Source: Brevundimonas subvibrioides (lineage in GTDB: Bacteria > Pseudomonadota > Alphaproteobacteria > Caulobacterales > Caulobacteraceae). Taken from it: a stretch of DNA of 64,000 nucleotides. Every line of letters starts with the position of its first letter. Position 1 is the first letter of the stretch. The notes beneath the pieces are model-generated. The model was not told the origin of the DNA, did not search any database, and saw only the letters and a program-made list of their open reading frames with translations. The position numbers were made by a program, and so were the translations under genes. The stretch lies in assembly GCA_002280475.1 (NCBI GenBank), contig NCEB01000012.1, positions 1-64,000 on the forward strand, in the 5' to 3' direction. This document shows positions 8,071 to 16,681 of this stretch, in pieces.

Positions 8071-9017
8071 GCGGCCCTCATGCTCCGGTCCTGCTGGCCG
8101 AGGTCATCGAGGCCCTGTCGCCGAAACCGGGCGACGTCGTGATCGACGCCACCTTCGGCGCCGGCGGCTATACGCGCGCCATCCTGGCCACCGGGGCGGA
8201 GGTCATCGGCCTGGACCGCGACCCCTCGGTCCGGCCGCACGCCGACGCCGTCGCCAACGATTTTCCCGGCAAGTTCCAGCTGGTGCGGACGCCCTTCTCC
8301 GGACTGTCCGAAGCCTTCGCCGGAACCGGCAAGCCCCGGCTGGACGGCGCCGTCTTCGACATCGGCGTGTCGTCCATGCAGCTGGACCAGGGCGAGCGCG
8401 GCTTCTCCTTCATGCGCGACGGACCGCTGGACATGCGGATGTCGAGCGAGGGCGAGAGCGCGGCCGACATCGTCAACGGCTGGGACCACGGACCCCTGGC
8501 CCACATCCTGAAGCAGTACGGCGACGAGCGTCAGTCCGGCCGCATCGCCACCGCCATCCTGCGCCGTCGCGCCAGCCAGCCCTTCACCCGCACCCTCGAC
8601 CTGGCCGAGGTCGTCGAAAAGGCGCTCGGCGGCCGTCGTGGCGCGCCGACCCATCCTGCGACCCGGACCTTTCAGGCTCTGCGGATCGCGGTGAACGACG
8701 AGCTGGGCGAGCTGACGGCGGGGCTGGAGGCGGCGGAGGCCACCCTGTCGCCCGGTGGCCGCCTCGCGGTCGTGACCTTCCATTCGCTGGAGGACCGCAT
8801 CGTCAAGGCCTTCCTGACCGAGCGCAGCGGCAACAGCCCGGGCGGATCGCGTCACGCGCCGGCGCTGATCGAGACCAGGAAGCCCAGCTTCACTCTGCAG
8901 TTCAAGGGCGCGCGCGAGGCGGGCGAGGCCGAACTGGCCGCCAATCCCCGCGCCCGCTCCGCCCGTCTGCGCGCCGCCGTCCGCACCGAGGCCCCGGCCT
9001 GGAAGGCGGCGGCATGA
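8067..9017 (+). CDS. rsmH: 16S rRNA (cytosine1402-N4)-methyltransferase
   Basis: 316 aa SAM-dependent methyltransferase (MraW). N-terminus [13 protein letters not shown], the SAM loop [14 protein letters not shown] and [19 protein letters not shown], with the C-terminal [11 protein letters not shown] motif, define the family. It modifies C1402 in the ribosomal decoding centre. Translation starts with GTG 8067, overlapping the end of mraZ, and its stop overlaps the ftsL ATG, so it is embedded in a tightly coupled operon. Confidence 0.95.
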   Translation: MSGPHAPVLLAEVIEALSPKPGDVVIDATFGAGGYTRAILATGAEVIGLDRDPSVRPHADAVANDFPGKFQLVRTPFSGLSEAFAGTGKPRLDGAVFDIGVSSMQLDQGERGFSFMRDGPLDMRMSSEGESAADIVNGWDHGPLAHILKQYGDERQSGRIATAILRRRASQPFTRTLDLAEVVEKALGGRRGAPTHPATRTFQALRIAVNDELGELTAGLEAAEATLSPGGRLAVVTFHSLEDRIVKAFLTERSGNSPGGSRHAPALIETRKPSFTLQFKGAREAGEAELAANPRARSARLRAAVRTEAPAWKAAA

Positions 9018-9433
9018 CCCGAAATCCGGTCCAGCGCCTGTTCGACTGGAAGGTCCGCGGCATCCGCTGGATCGAGATCATCGGCGTCCTGCTGGTCGCC
9101 GCCATGATCTTCTCGGTCTATGTCGCCAAGGCCGCCGCGGCCCGCGAAAGCGCCGAGATCGGCCGGCTGGAGCGCGAGATCGCCGAGACCCGCCAGCGGG
9201 TGCGCCTGCTGCGCGCCGAAGCCGCCCGGCTGGAACAGCCGGCCCGGCTGGAGGCCCTGTCGCGCGGTGTGGGCCTGGCCCCGGTCGAGATGGATCGCCG
9301 CGCCGAGGTGGTGGATCTCGCCGAACTGAAGCCCGCGCCGGAGTCGGTCGCGGCTCTGGTCGAGGTCGCGCCCGTCGTGACGCCCTCGCCTGAAGCCTCG
9401 GGCGCCGCCTCCGTCGAGGAGGGGCTGCGATGA
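9014..9433 (+). CDS. ftsL: Cell division protein FtsL
   Basis: 139 aa bitopic membrane protein. One transmembrane helix (about residues 15-38, [20 protein letters not shown]) is followed by a heptad-like coiled coil ([20 protein letters not shown]) and an Ala/Pro/Val-rich tail. In the divisome FtsL pairs with FtsB and FtsQ and activates FtsW-FtsI. Identification rests mostly on topology and position between rsmH and ftsI, since FtsL is poorly conserved. The ATG overlaps the rsmH stop and the TGA overlaps the ftsI start. Confidence 0.88.
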   Translation: MTRNPVQRLFDWKVRGIRWIEIIGVLLVAAMIFSVYVAKAAAARESAEIGRLEREIAETRQRVRLLRAEAARLEQPARLEALSRGVGLAPVEMDRRAEVVDLAELKPAPESVAALVEVAPVVTPSPEASGAASVEEGLR

Positions 9434-11166
9434 GCGTTCAGGACCATCGCGCCTTTCGTCCCGCGCCGGGCGCCCGTCCGGTGTCCTCGGCCGTCTCGCC
9501 CTGGCTGCGCTGGCTGTCCGAGGCCGTCTGGTTCGTCGAGCACGCCTTCGAGCGCGCCCGCGCCGACGCCAAGCCGGAAGAGGACACCCGCGTCCGCATC
9601 GTGGTGATCCAGGCCGTCTTCGTCGCCGTCTTCGTGCTGCTGGCGGCAGGCGCGACCCGCGCGGCCCTGCTGACGCCGAACGGCGGCGGCGGGTTCGCCT
9701 CGGCCGCCGGTGCCCTGCGGCGCGCCGACCTGACCGACCGGAACGGGGCCCTCCTGGCCACCAATATCGTCCACTACGGCCTCTACATCGACCCGACAGA
9801 GGTCTGGGATCGCGAGGCCGCGTTCCGCCAGATCCGTCGCGCCCTGCCGGACATTTCCGCCGACCGCCTGCGCCGCGTGCTGGACGGCGACCGCCGGCTG
9901 ATCGTCCAGCCGGGCCTGACCCCGTCAGAACGTCAGGCCGTCCACGCCCTGGCCCTGGGCGGCGTCTCCTTCGAACCCGAGGACCGGCGGGTCTATCCTC
10001 TGGGCCCGTCGTCCGCCCACGTCATCGGCGCGGCCGACACCGGCGGGGAGGGGATCTCGGGCGCCGAACTGGCCTTCGACGACGTCATCCGCGCCGCCGG
10101 GGCCCAGGGTCAGGACTTCGCCCTGTCCATCGATCTGCGCGTCCAGGGCGTGCTGGAGAACGAGCTCGGCCTCGCTGCGGCCGAAGCCGGGGCCAAGGGT
10201 GCCGTCGGCGTCGTCGCCGACGCCACGACGGGCGAGATCCTGGGCATGGCGTCCTGGCCGACGTTCGACCCCAACGACCGGTCATCGGCCGTCGAGGGCG
10301 CGACCCTGAACCGCGTGACCTCGGCCCACTACGAGATGGGCTCGGTGTTCAAGACCTTCACCGTGGCCGCCGCGCTCGACACCGGTCGAGCCGATCTGGA
10401 CACCCTGATCGACGCGTCCGAGGCCTATTACATCGGCAACCGCAGGATCGAGGACTTCCACGCGACGAACAAGATCCTGTCGCTGGAAGACGTCTTCATC
10501 CACTCGTCCAACATCGGCACCTCGCGCCTGGCGGTCGAGATGGGGGCCGATACCATGCGCGACTATTTCCAGCGGCTGGGCCTGCTGGACGCCGCGCCGA
10601 TCGAGCTGAAGGAAAGCGCCCGTCCGCGCCGTCCGCGCCAGTGGGACGACTCGACCCGCGCCTCGCTGTCGTTCGGCTATGGCATCATGATCACGCCGCT
10701 GCAGATGACGGCCGCGACCGTGGCCCTGGTCAACGGCGGCATCCACCGGCCCCTGACCCTGCGTCGCGGCGGGACGGGAGCCGAGGGCCGCCGCGTGGTC
10801 ACGCCCGAGACCTCTGCCGCCATCCGCCAGCTGATGCGGGCCAATGTGCTGCGCGGCTCGGGCCGGTCGGCCGATGCCCAGGGCCTGCGCGTCGGCGGCA
10901 AGACGGGTTCGGCCAACAAGCTGGTCAACGGCCGCTACGACGCCAGTCACGGTGTCGGCTCCTTCGCTTCGGTCTTCCCGGCGGACGGCCCCGACGACGC
11001 GCGCCGCTATGTCGTGTTCGTCCTGGTCGACGAGCCCAGCCAGGGCTCGCGGCTGGGCGGCGCCGTGGCCGCGCCGGTGGTCGGTCGCGTCATCGACCGG
11101 ATCGCCGGTTTCCTGGGCGTCCAGCGCCGGATCGATCCGCCCGTGGTCGCGGAGCCGGCCGCATGA
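9430..11166 (+). CDS. ftsI: Septal peptidoglycan transpeptidase FtsI (PBP3)
   Basis: 578 aa class B penicillin-binding protein. A short cytoplasmic segment and one membrane anchor (about residues 55-80) precede a dimerisation/pedestal domain and the transpeptidase domain. The active-site motifs are S305-V-F-K308, an SSN triad in IHSSNIGTSRLAVE, and K491-T-G in GGKTGSANK. It cross-links septal murein with FtsW. Starts and stops overlap those of ftsL and murE by four bases. Confidence 0.96.
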   Translation: MSVQDHRAFRPAPGARPVSSAVSPWLRWLSEAVWFVEHAFERARADAKPEEDTRVRIVVIQAVFVAVFVLLAAGATRAALLTPNGGGGFASAAGALRRADLTDRNGALLATNIVHYGLYIDPTEVWDREAAFRQIRRALPDISADRLRRVLDGDRRLIVQPGLTPSERQAVHALALGGVSFEPEDRRVYPLGPSSAHVIGAADTGGEGISGAELAFDDVIRAAGAQGQDFALSIDLRVQGVLENELGLAAAEAGAKGAVGVVADATTGEILGMASWPTFDPNDRSSAVEGATLNRVTSAHYEMGSVFKTFTVAAALDTGRADLDTLIDASEAYYIGNRRIEDFHATNKILSLEDVFIHSSNIGTSRLAVEMGADTMRDYFQRLGLLDAAPIELKESARPRRPRQWDDSTRASLSFGYGIMITPLQMTAATVALVNGGIHRPLTLRRGGTGAEGRRVVTPETSAAIRQLMRANVLRGSGRSADAQGLRVGGKTGSANKLVNGRYDASHGVGSFASVFPADGPDDARRYVVFVLVDEPSQGSRLGGAVAAPVVGRVIDRIAGFLGVQRRIDPPVVAEPAA

Positions 11167-12620
11167 GCGCCGTCCGCCTGTCCGACCTGTTGATGCGGGA
11201 TGTCGACTCCGACCCGATGATCACCGGCGTCACGGCCGACAGCCGCAAGGTCAGCTCCGGCCACCTGTTCGTGGCCCTGCCCGGCACGGCCGCCGACGGG
11301 CGCGCCTTCATCCCTCAGGCCCTTACGCAGGGGGCCGCCGCCGTGCTCGCGCCGCAGGACACACCGGACGGTCTGGCTCCCCTGCTGGTGCGCTCGGGCG
11401 ACGTACGCCGCGCCTATGCCCTGGCCGCGCGCGGTTTCTACGGGGCCCAGCCCGCGACCTGCGTGGCCGTGACCGGCACCAACGGCAAGACCTCGGTCGC
11501 CGCCTTCTGCCGCCAGATCTGGGCGGCGCTGGGCAGGAAGTCTGCCAGCATGGGCACCCTGGGCGTCGTGGCCCAGTCGGGAGCCGTGACCGAAGCCCTG
11601 ACCCAGCCCGGCCTGACCAGCCCCGACGCCGCCGACGCCGCCCGGCTGATGGCGACGCTCGCCGAAGGGGGGGTAACCCATCTGGCGCTGGAGGCCTCGT
11701 CGCACGGCATCGATCAGCGTCGGCTCGACGGGGTGACGCTGAAGGCCGCCGCCTTCACCAACCTGACCCAGGACCACCTCGACTACCATGGCGACATGGA
11801 GGCCTATCGCGAGGCCAAGCTGCGGCTGTTCGAGACCCTGTTGCCGCGCGGCCGGACCGCCGTGCTGAACGCCGATTCCGACGCCTATTCGACCTTCGCT
11901 TCGGCCTCGATCATGTCGGGTCTGGGCGTCATGGCCGTGGGCGAGCGGGGCCGCGACCTGTCGCTGATCGAGCGCCGCGCCGTTCCCGAGGGCCAGCGGC
12001 TGGTGCTGGACGTTCGCGGTGCCCGGCACGAGGTCTCGCTGCCGCTGGCGGGGGCCTTCCAGGCGTCGAACGCGCTCGTCGCGGCCGGCCTGTGCATCGC
12101 GGCGGGCGAGGAGCCGGGCGCGGTCCTGGCGGCGATGGAGCGGATCACCGGCGCGGCCGGGCGGCTCCAGCGGATCGAGGGCGGCACCCGTGGCGGCGAG
12201 GCCTATGTCGATTACGCTCACACCCCCGACGGTCTGGAGACGGTGCTCAAAGCGCTCCGCCCTCACGCGACCGGCCGTCTGATCGTCGTCTTCGGCGCGG
12301 GCGGCGACCGCGATCGCGGCAAGCGACCCCTGATGGGCGAGATCGCCGGGCGTCTGGCCGACATCGCCATCGTCACCGACGACAATCCCCGCTCCGAAGA
12401 CCCCGAGGCGATTCGCGCCGAGGTTCGCACCGGCTGCCCCTTCGCGCTCGAGATCGGCGACCGCCGCGCCGCCATCCGCGAGGCCATCGGCATGATGCGC
12501 GACGGAGATGTGGTCGTCGTCGCCGGAAAAGGGCATGAACAGGGCCAGATCGTCGCGGGCGTGACCCACCCCTTCGACGACGCCACCGAAGTCGCCGAGG
12601 CTCTGAGACTGAATGCCTGA
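11163..12620 (+). CDS. murE: UDP-MurNAc-L-Ala-D-Glu:meso-DAP ligase MurE
   Basis: 485 aa cytosolic Mur ligase that adds the third stem residue. ATP loop TGTNGKTS is near residue 105. The DNPRSEDP motif in the C-terminal domain is the meso-diaminopimelate-recognising signature, so lysine specificity is unlikely. Start at ATG 11163, overlapping the ftsI stop; the frame is open far upstream but that is antisense-like shadow over ftsI. Its end overlaps the murF start by 8 bp. Confidence 0.96.
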   Translation: MSAVRLSDLLMRDVDSDPMITGVTADSRKVSSGHLFVALPGTAADGRAFIPQALTQGAAAVLAPQDTPDGLAPLLVRSGDVRRAYALAARGFYGAQPATCVAVTGTNGKTSVAAFCRQIWAALGRKSASMGTLGVVAQSGAVTEALTQPGLTSPDAADAARLMATLAEGGVTHLALEASSHGIDQRRLDGVTLKAAAFTNLTQDHLDYHGDMEAYREAKLRLFETLLPRGRTAVLNADSDAYSTFASASIMSGLGVMAVGERGRDLSLIERRAVPEGQRLVLDVRGARHEVSLPLAGAFQASNALVAAGLCIAAGEEPGAVLAAMERITGAAGRLQRIEGGTRGGEAYVDYAHTPDGLETVLKALRPHATGRLIVVFGAGGDRDRGKRPLMGEIAGRLADIAIVTDDNPRSEDPEAIRAEVRTGCPFALEIGDRRAAIREAIGMMRDGDVVVVAGKGHEQGQIVAGVTHPFDDATEVAEALRLNA

Positions 12621-14037
12621 ATCGCTACCGCCGCTGTGGACGGCGCAGGAGATCGCCCTCGCCACCGGCGGCCGGATCGAAGGCGGCGTCTTCGACGCCT
12701 CGGGCCTGACCTACAACAGTCGCGAGATCGGCCCCGGCGACCTGTTCCTGGCGCTGAGGGGCGCGCGCGACGGCCATGACTTCGCGGGCAACGCCTTTGC
12801 CGCCGGCGCGGCCGGTGCCCTGGTCGAGCGTCCCGTCGACGGCGGCCCCTGTGTCGTCGTGCCCGACACCCTGCACGCGCTGGAGGCCCTGGGTGCCGCC
12901 GCCCGCGACCGCGCGCCCCACATCCGGCGCGGGGCCGTCACCGGCAGCGTCGGCAAGACCAGCGTGACCCAGGCGATCAAGGCCGGGCTCGATCTGGCCG
13001 GTCCCGCCCACGCCTCCATCAAGAGCTACAACAACCATATCGGCGTGCCACTGACCCTGGCCCGCATGCCACAGGCGACCGAGCGCGCGGTGTTCGAGAT
13101 CGGCATGAACGCTCCCGGCGAGATCGCGCCCCTGGCCCGGATGGTCCAGCCGCACGCCGCCTGCGTGACCACGGTCGGACCGGTCCATATCGAGGCCTTC
13201 GCCGACGGCGAGGCGGGGGTGGCGCGCGAGAAGGCGGCCATATTCCAGGGCCTGGGCCCCGGCGGCCTGGCCGTCATCAACGGCGACAACCCTCACGTCG
13301 AGACCCTGCACCAGGCGGCGCTGCACGTCGGAGCCCGTGTGGCGACCTTCGGGTCGGAGACGTTTCACGACGCCCGCCTGATCGACTTCGCGCCGCACGA
13401 TGGCGGGGCGCGGGTGACCGCCGAGGTCTGGGGCCGGACCCATGTCTTCCCGCTGCGCCAGTCAGGCTTCCACTGGGGCCTGAACAGCCTTGCCGTCATC
13501 CTGATGCTGGACGCCCTGGACGTGCCGATCGAGACGGCGCTGGCCGCGCTGGCCGAGTTCGAGCCGCTGAAGGGCCGGGGAGAGACGCGCCAGGTGCATA
13601 TCCCGGGCGGGGCCTTCACCCTGATCGACGAGAGCTACAACGCCAATCCCCTGTCGATGAAGGCGGGGTTTCTCAGCCTGGGAGCCAAGCGCGTGGAGCG
13701 GGGTGGACGACGCGTCGTTGTCCTGACAGACATGCTGGAACTGGGCGACCAGTCGCGGGCGCTGCACGCCGGACTGTCCGTCCCCATCGACGCCGCCGCC
13801 ATCGACGTGGTCCATGCGGCGGGGCCCGAGATGCGCCACCTCTTTGACGCCCTCGCGCCCGAGCGCCGGGGCGTCTGGGCCCCGACCGCCGCCGACCTCG
13901 CCGATCAGGCCGAGGACCTCGTGGGCGCCAACGACATCGTCATGGTGAAGGGGTCGAACGGCTCCAAGGCGTCCCTTGTCGCGGCGGCGCTGCTGCGGCT
14001 AGAGCGGGACACAACCGGGGGTCCGCCCCTCAAGTAG
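12613..14037 (+). CDS. murF: UDP-MurNAc-tripeptide:D-Ala-D-Ala ligase MurF
   Basis: 474 aa Mur ligase that adds D-alanyl-D-alanine to give the pentapeptide precursor. ATP loop TGSVGKTS is near residue 113; KSYNNHIGVPLTLARM and DESYNANPLSMKAG are family motifs. The ATG lies 8 bp inside the end of murE. A 37-bp gap separates it from mraY. Confidence 0.95.
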   Translation: MPESLPPLWTAQEIALATGGRIEGGVFDASGLTYNSREIGPGDLFLALRGARDGHDFAGNAFAAGAAGALVERPVDGGPCVVVPDTLHALEALGAAARDRAPHIRRGAVTGSVGKTSVTQAIKAGLDLAGPAHASIKSYNNHIGVPLTLARMPQATERAVFEIGMNAPGEIAPLARMVQPHAACVTTVGPVHIEAFADGEAGVAREKAAIFQGLGPGGLAVINGDNPHVETLHQAALHVGARVATFGSETFHDARLIDFAPHDGGARVTAEVWGRTHVFPLRQSGFHWGLNSLAVILMLDALDVPIETALAALAEFEPLKGRGETRQVHIPGGAFTLIDESYNANPLSMKAGFLSLGAKRVERGGRRVVVLTDMLELGDQSRALHAGLSVPIDAAAIDVVHAAGPEMRHLFDALAPERRGVWAPTAADLADQAEDLVGANDIVMVKGSNGSKASLVAAALLRLERDTTGGPPLK

Positions 14038-14074
14038 GGGCGCGCCGCGCGCGACCCGATAAGGGCAAACAAGC

Positions 14075-14979
14075 ATGTTCTATCTTCTGTATCTCTACTA
14101 CGCCGACGTGGCGCAGGATTACCCCCTGCTGAACCTGATCCAGTATCAGACGGTGCGGGTCGCGCTCGCCATGGCCACGGCCATGATCGTCGCCGTGGCG
14201 ATGGGCAGCCGCTTCATCGCCTGGATGCGGGTCAAGCAGGGCAAGGGCCAGCCGATCCGCGCCGACGGGCCGGTCAGCCACCTGTCCAAGGTCGGCACCC
14301 CCACCATGGGCGGCCTGATGATCCTGGCCGGCATCGGCGTGGCGGTCTTCCTGTGGGGCGACCTGACCAATCCCTACATCTGGATCGTCTCCGGCGTGAC
14401 GGCGGCCTTCGGTGTCCTGGGCTTCATCGACGACTACGCCAAGGTGACGTGGGCTTCTCCAACGCGGTGAACCTGACCGACGGGCTGGACGGCCTGGCGA
14501 TCGTGCCAGTGATGATGTCGGCGGCGGCCTTCGGGATCATCGCCTATCTGGTCGGCAACTTCATCTTTTCGGACTACCTCGGCGTCCACCATGTGCCGGG
14601 CTCCGGAGAACTCGCCATCTTCTGCGCCGCCATCATCGGCGGGGGCACGGGGTTCTTGTGGTACAACGCCCCGCCGGCCAAGATCTTCATGGGCGACACC
14701 GGCTCCCTGGCCCTGGGCGGTGCGCTGGGCTCGATCGCCGTGGCCACCAAGCACGAGCTGGTCCTGGGCATCGTCGGCGGCCTGTTCGTCGTCGAGGCGG
14801 CCTCGGTCATGATCCAGGTCGCCTACTTCAAGGCCACCAAGAAGCGCATCTTCCTGATGGCCCCGATCCATCACCATTTCGAGAAGATGGGCTGGCCGGA
14901 ATCGACTGTGGTCATCCGCTTCTGGATCGTCGCGGCGATGCTGGCCCTGATCGGGCTGTCGACGCTGAAGCTGCGGTGA
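14075..14979 (+). pseudogene. mraY: mraY (phospho-MurNAc-pentapeptide transferase) with internal deletion and frameshift
   Basis: MraY makes lipid I from UDP-MurNAc-pentapeptide and undecaprenyl phosphate. From ATG 14075 the protein is normal through [10 protein letters not shown] (residues ~118-127), then reads WASPTR and stops at 14470. The rest of MraY continues in another frame from about 14453: [20 protein letters not shown], then [27 protein letters not shown] and the end at 14979. Compared with E. coli MraY from memory (360 aa), about 65-70 residues spanning two membrane helices are missing at the junction, and the 905-bp span is not a multiple of three. All catalytic motifs flanking the gap are intact. 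Either a real lesion in a normally essential gene or an assembly/sequencing error. Confidence 0.92.
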
Positions 14980-14990
14980 GGATTCTTCAT

Positions 14991-15170
14991 TCGATCCCCT
15001 CTCCCAGAGGGAGAGGGCTTGAGCCTCCAAGAGCGGAGCGATTGGCAAGGCGAAAGGGTGAGGGGTTTTGCCCTCACCGGCTCACACGGAAACCCCTCAC
15101 CCTTTCGCGCGGGTCCGATCGCCTTCGGCTCTCGGGCGCTCAAGCCCTCTCCCTCTGGGAGAGGGTTCGA
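14991..15170. repeat. ~180-bp inverted-repeat element between mraY and murD
   Basis: Left arm from 14996 (CCCTCTCCCAGAGGGAGAGG, then CTTGAG, later CGAAAGGGTGAGGGGTT) pairs with a right arm ending at 15166 (AACCCCTCACCCTTTCGCG ... CTCAAGCCCTCTCCCTCTGG). Arms are about 75 bp with mismatches in the middle, around a short centre near 15080. It fills the whole mraY-murD gap. The end of the right arm, GGGAGAGGG at 15158-15166, stands 3 bp before the murD ATG. Confidence 0.85.
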
Positions 15171-16675
15171 TGATCCCCGTCCCCGGCTTCGAGAACCAGC
15201 GCGTCGCCGTCTTCGGGCTGGGCCGGTCCGGACTGACCGCCGCCCGCGCGCTCAAGGTGGGCGGCGCCGTTCCGATCCTCTGGGACGACGGCGTGTCCGG
15301 CCGCATGCAGGTGGAGGCGGAAGGCTTCGCCGTCGAGGACCTGACCGTCGCCGACTGGTCGGGATTCGCCGCCCTGGTCCTGTCGCCCGGCGCGCCCCTG
15401 ACCCACCCCAAACCGCACTGGACCGTGGACAAGGCCCGCGCCGCCAGCGTCCCCGTCGTCGGCGACATCGAACTGTTCGCCCGCGCGATCGCCGCCCTGC
15501 CTGACGACCAGAGGCCCCGGGTCGTCGCCATCACGGGCACCAACGGCAAGTCCACCACCACGGCCTTGATCGGCTGGGTCCTGAAACAGGCCGGGCTGAC
15601 CGTCCACATCGGCGGCAACATCGGCATCGGCGTGCTGGCGCTGCCGGAGCTCACGCCAGACGCCGTCTATGTGATCGAGGTCTCCAGCTATCAGCTGGAC
15701 CTGACCACCACCTTCGCCCCCGATGTCGCCATCCTGACCAACATCAGCCCCGACCACCTGGACCGTCACGGCGGCATGGAGGGCTACGTCGCGGCCAAGA
15801 CGCGGCTGTTTCAGGCGCTCGGGCCGGAGGCGGTGGCGCTGGTCGGGGTGGATGAGGCGGAGGGGACGGACATCGCGGAGTGGCTCGCAGTCGGCGGCGT
15901 CGCCGGCTGCACTGTTTCCACTTCCGCTCATCCCCGCGAAAGCGGGGACCCAGTGCTTTCGCTTGAGCACGATGGTCTGGACCCGTTTCTGGACTCGCAC
16001 CGGTCGTCGAAGTGGCCAAAGAACTGGGTCCCCGCTTTCGCGGGGATGAGCGGAAAGTTGGAAGCGGCGGGCCGAGTGATCCGGGCGAATGGCGAGCCCG
16101 TCCTTGACCTCACTCCCGCCCGCTCGCTGCCCGGCCGCCACAACGCCCAGAACGCCGCCTTCGCCTATGCCGCCGCCCGGGCGCTGGGTGTCGCGCATGA
16201 CGTCGCGGTCCAGGGCCTGATGACCTTCCCGGGCCTTGCCCACCGCATGGAGACCGTCGCCCACCTTGGCCCTGTGCGCTTCGTCAACGACTCCAAGGCC
16301 ACCAACGCCGACGCCGCGCGCCAGGCCCTGATGTCCTATCTGAGCAGCTTCTGGATCGCCGGCGGTCGTGCCAAGGACGGGGGGATCGAGGACCTGCGTG
16401 ACCTCTTCCCCCGCATCGCCAAGGCCTATCTGATCGGCGAGGCGGCCGCCGATTTCGCCGCCACCCTGGGCGACACCCCCCACGTCGCCGCCGGCGACAT
16501 GGCCACCGCCGTCGCCCTCGCCGCCGCCGACGCGCGAGCTGCCGGCGGCGACCCGGTCGTCCTCCTCAGCCCCGCCTGCGCCAGCTTCGACCAGTTCCTG
16601 GATTTCGAGGCGCGCGGAGAGGCGTTTCGCGCCGCCGTTCTTAACCTTGGGGCTACGCCTTTCGTTCAGGGTTGA
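15170..16675 (+). CDS. murD: UDP-MurNAc-L-Ala:D-Glu ligase MurD with in-frame repeat-derived insert
   Basis: 501 aa, longer than the usual ~450-470. Adds D-glutamate to UDP-MurNAc-L-alanine. N-terminal Rossmann region VAVFGLGRSGLTAARAL, ATP loop TGTNGKSTTT near residue 122, and SYQLDLTTTF / NISPDHLDRHGGMEGY are intact. Between EWLAVGGVAGC and AAGRVIRANGEPVLDLTP lies an extra segment of about 46 residues (SAHPRESGDPV ... NWVPAFAGMSG) encoded by a palindromic element at 15920-16058. The insert keeps the frame. Start at ATG 15170; the only Shine-Dalgarno-like sequence is the arm of the upstream repeat. ftsW follows 6 bp downstream. Confidence 0.93.
   Translation: MIPVPGFENQRVAVFGLGRSGLTAARALKVGGAVPILWDDGVSGRMQVEAEGFAVEDLTVADWSGFAALVLSPGAPLTHPKPHWTVDKARAASVPVVGDIELFARAIAALPDDQRPRVVAITGTNGKSTTTALIGWVLKQAGLTVHIGGNIGIGVLALPELTPDAVYVIEVSSYQLDLTTTFAPDVAILTNISPDHLDRHGGMEGYVAAKTRLFQALGPEAVALVGVDEAEGTDIAEWLAVGGVAGCTVSTSAHPRESGDPVLSLEHDGLDPFLDSHRSSKWPKNWVPAFAGMSGKLEAAGRVIRANGEPVLDLTPARSLPGRHNAQNAAFAYAAARALGVAHDVAVQGLMTFPGLAHRMETVAHLGPVRFVNDSKATNADAARQALMSYLSSFWIAGGRAKDGGIEDLRDLFPRIAKAYLIGEAAADFAATLGDTPHVAAGDMATAVALAAADARAAGGDPVVLLSPACASFDQFLDFEARGEAFRAAVLNLGATPFVQG
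15920..16058. repeat. Palindromic element (HPRESGDP/WVPAFAGM type) inserted in frame in murD
   Basis: About 139 bp. Left arm from 15921 (CTTCCGCTCATCCCCGCGAA, AGCGGGGACCCAGTG) is the near-perfect reverse complement of the right arm (16023-16057, CTGGGTCCCCGCTTTCGCGG, GGATGAGCGGAAAG). Each arm also has an internal CCCCGC-GAAA-GCGGGG stem. A second copy of nearly the same length is at 60381-60517. In this frame it is translated as part of MurD. Confidence 0.9.
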
Positions 16676-16681
16676 GAAACC

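Noticed and set aside
14353-14979. Second half of mraY as a separate gene
   Set aside because: The apparent N-terminus is an out-of-frame shadow of the first half; the first in-frame ATG after the junction is past the NAVNLTDG motif. One broken gene is the simpler reading.
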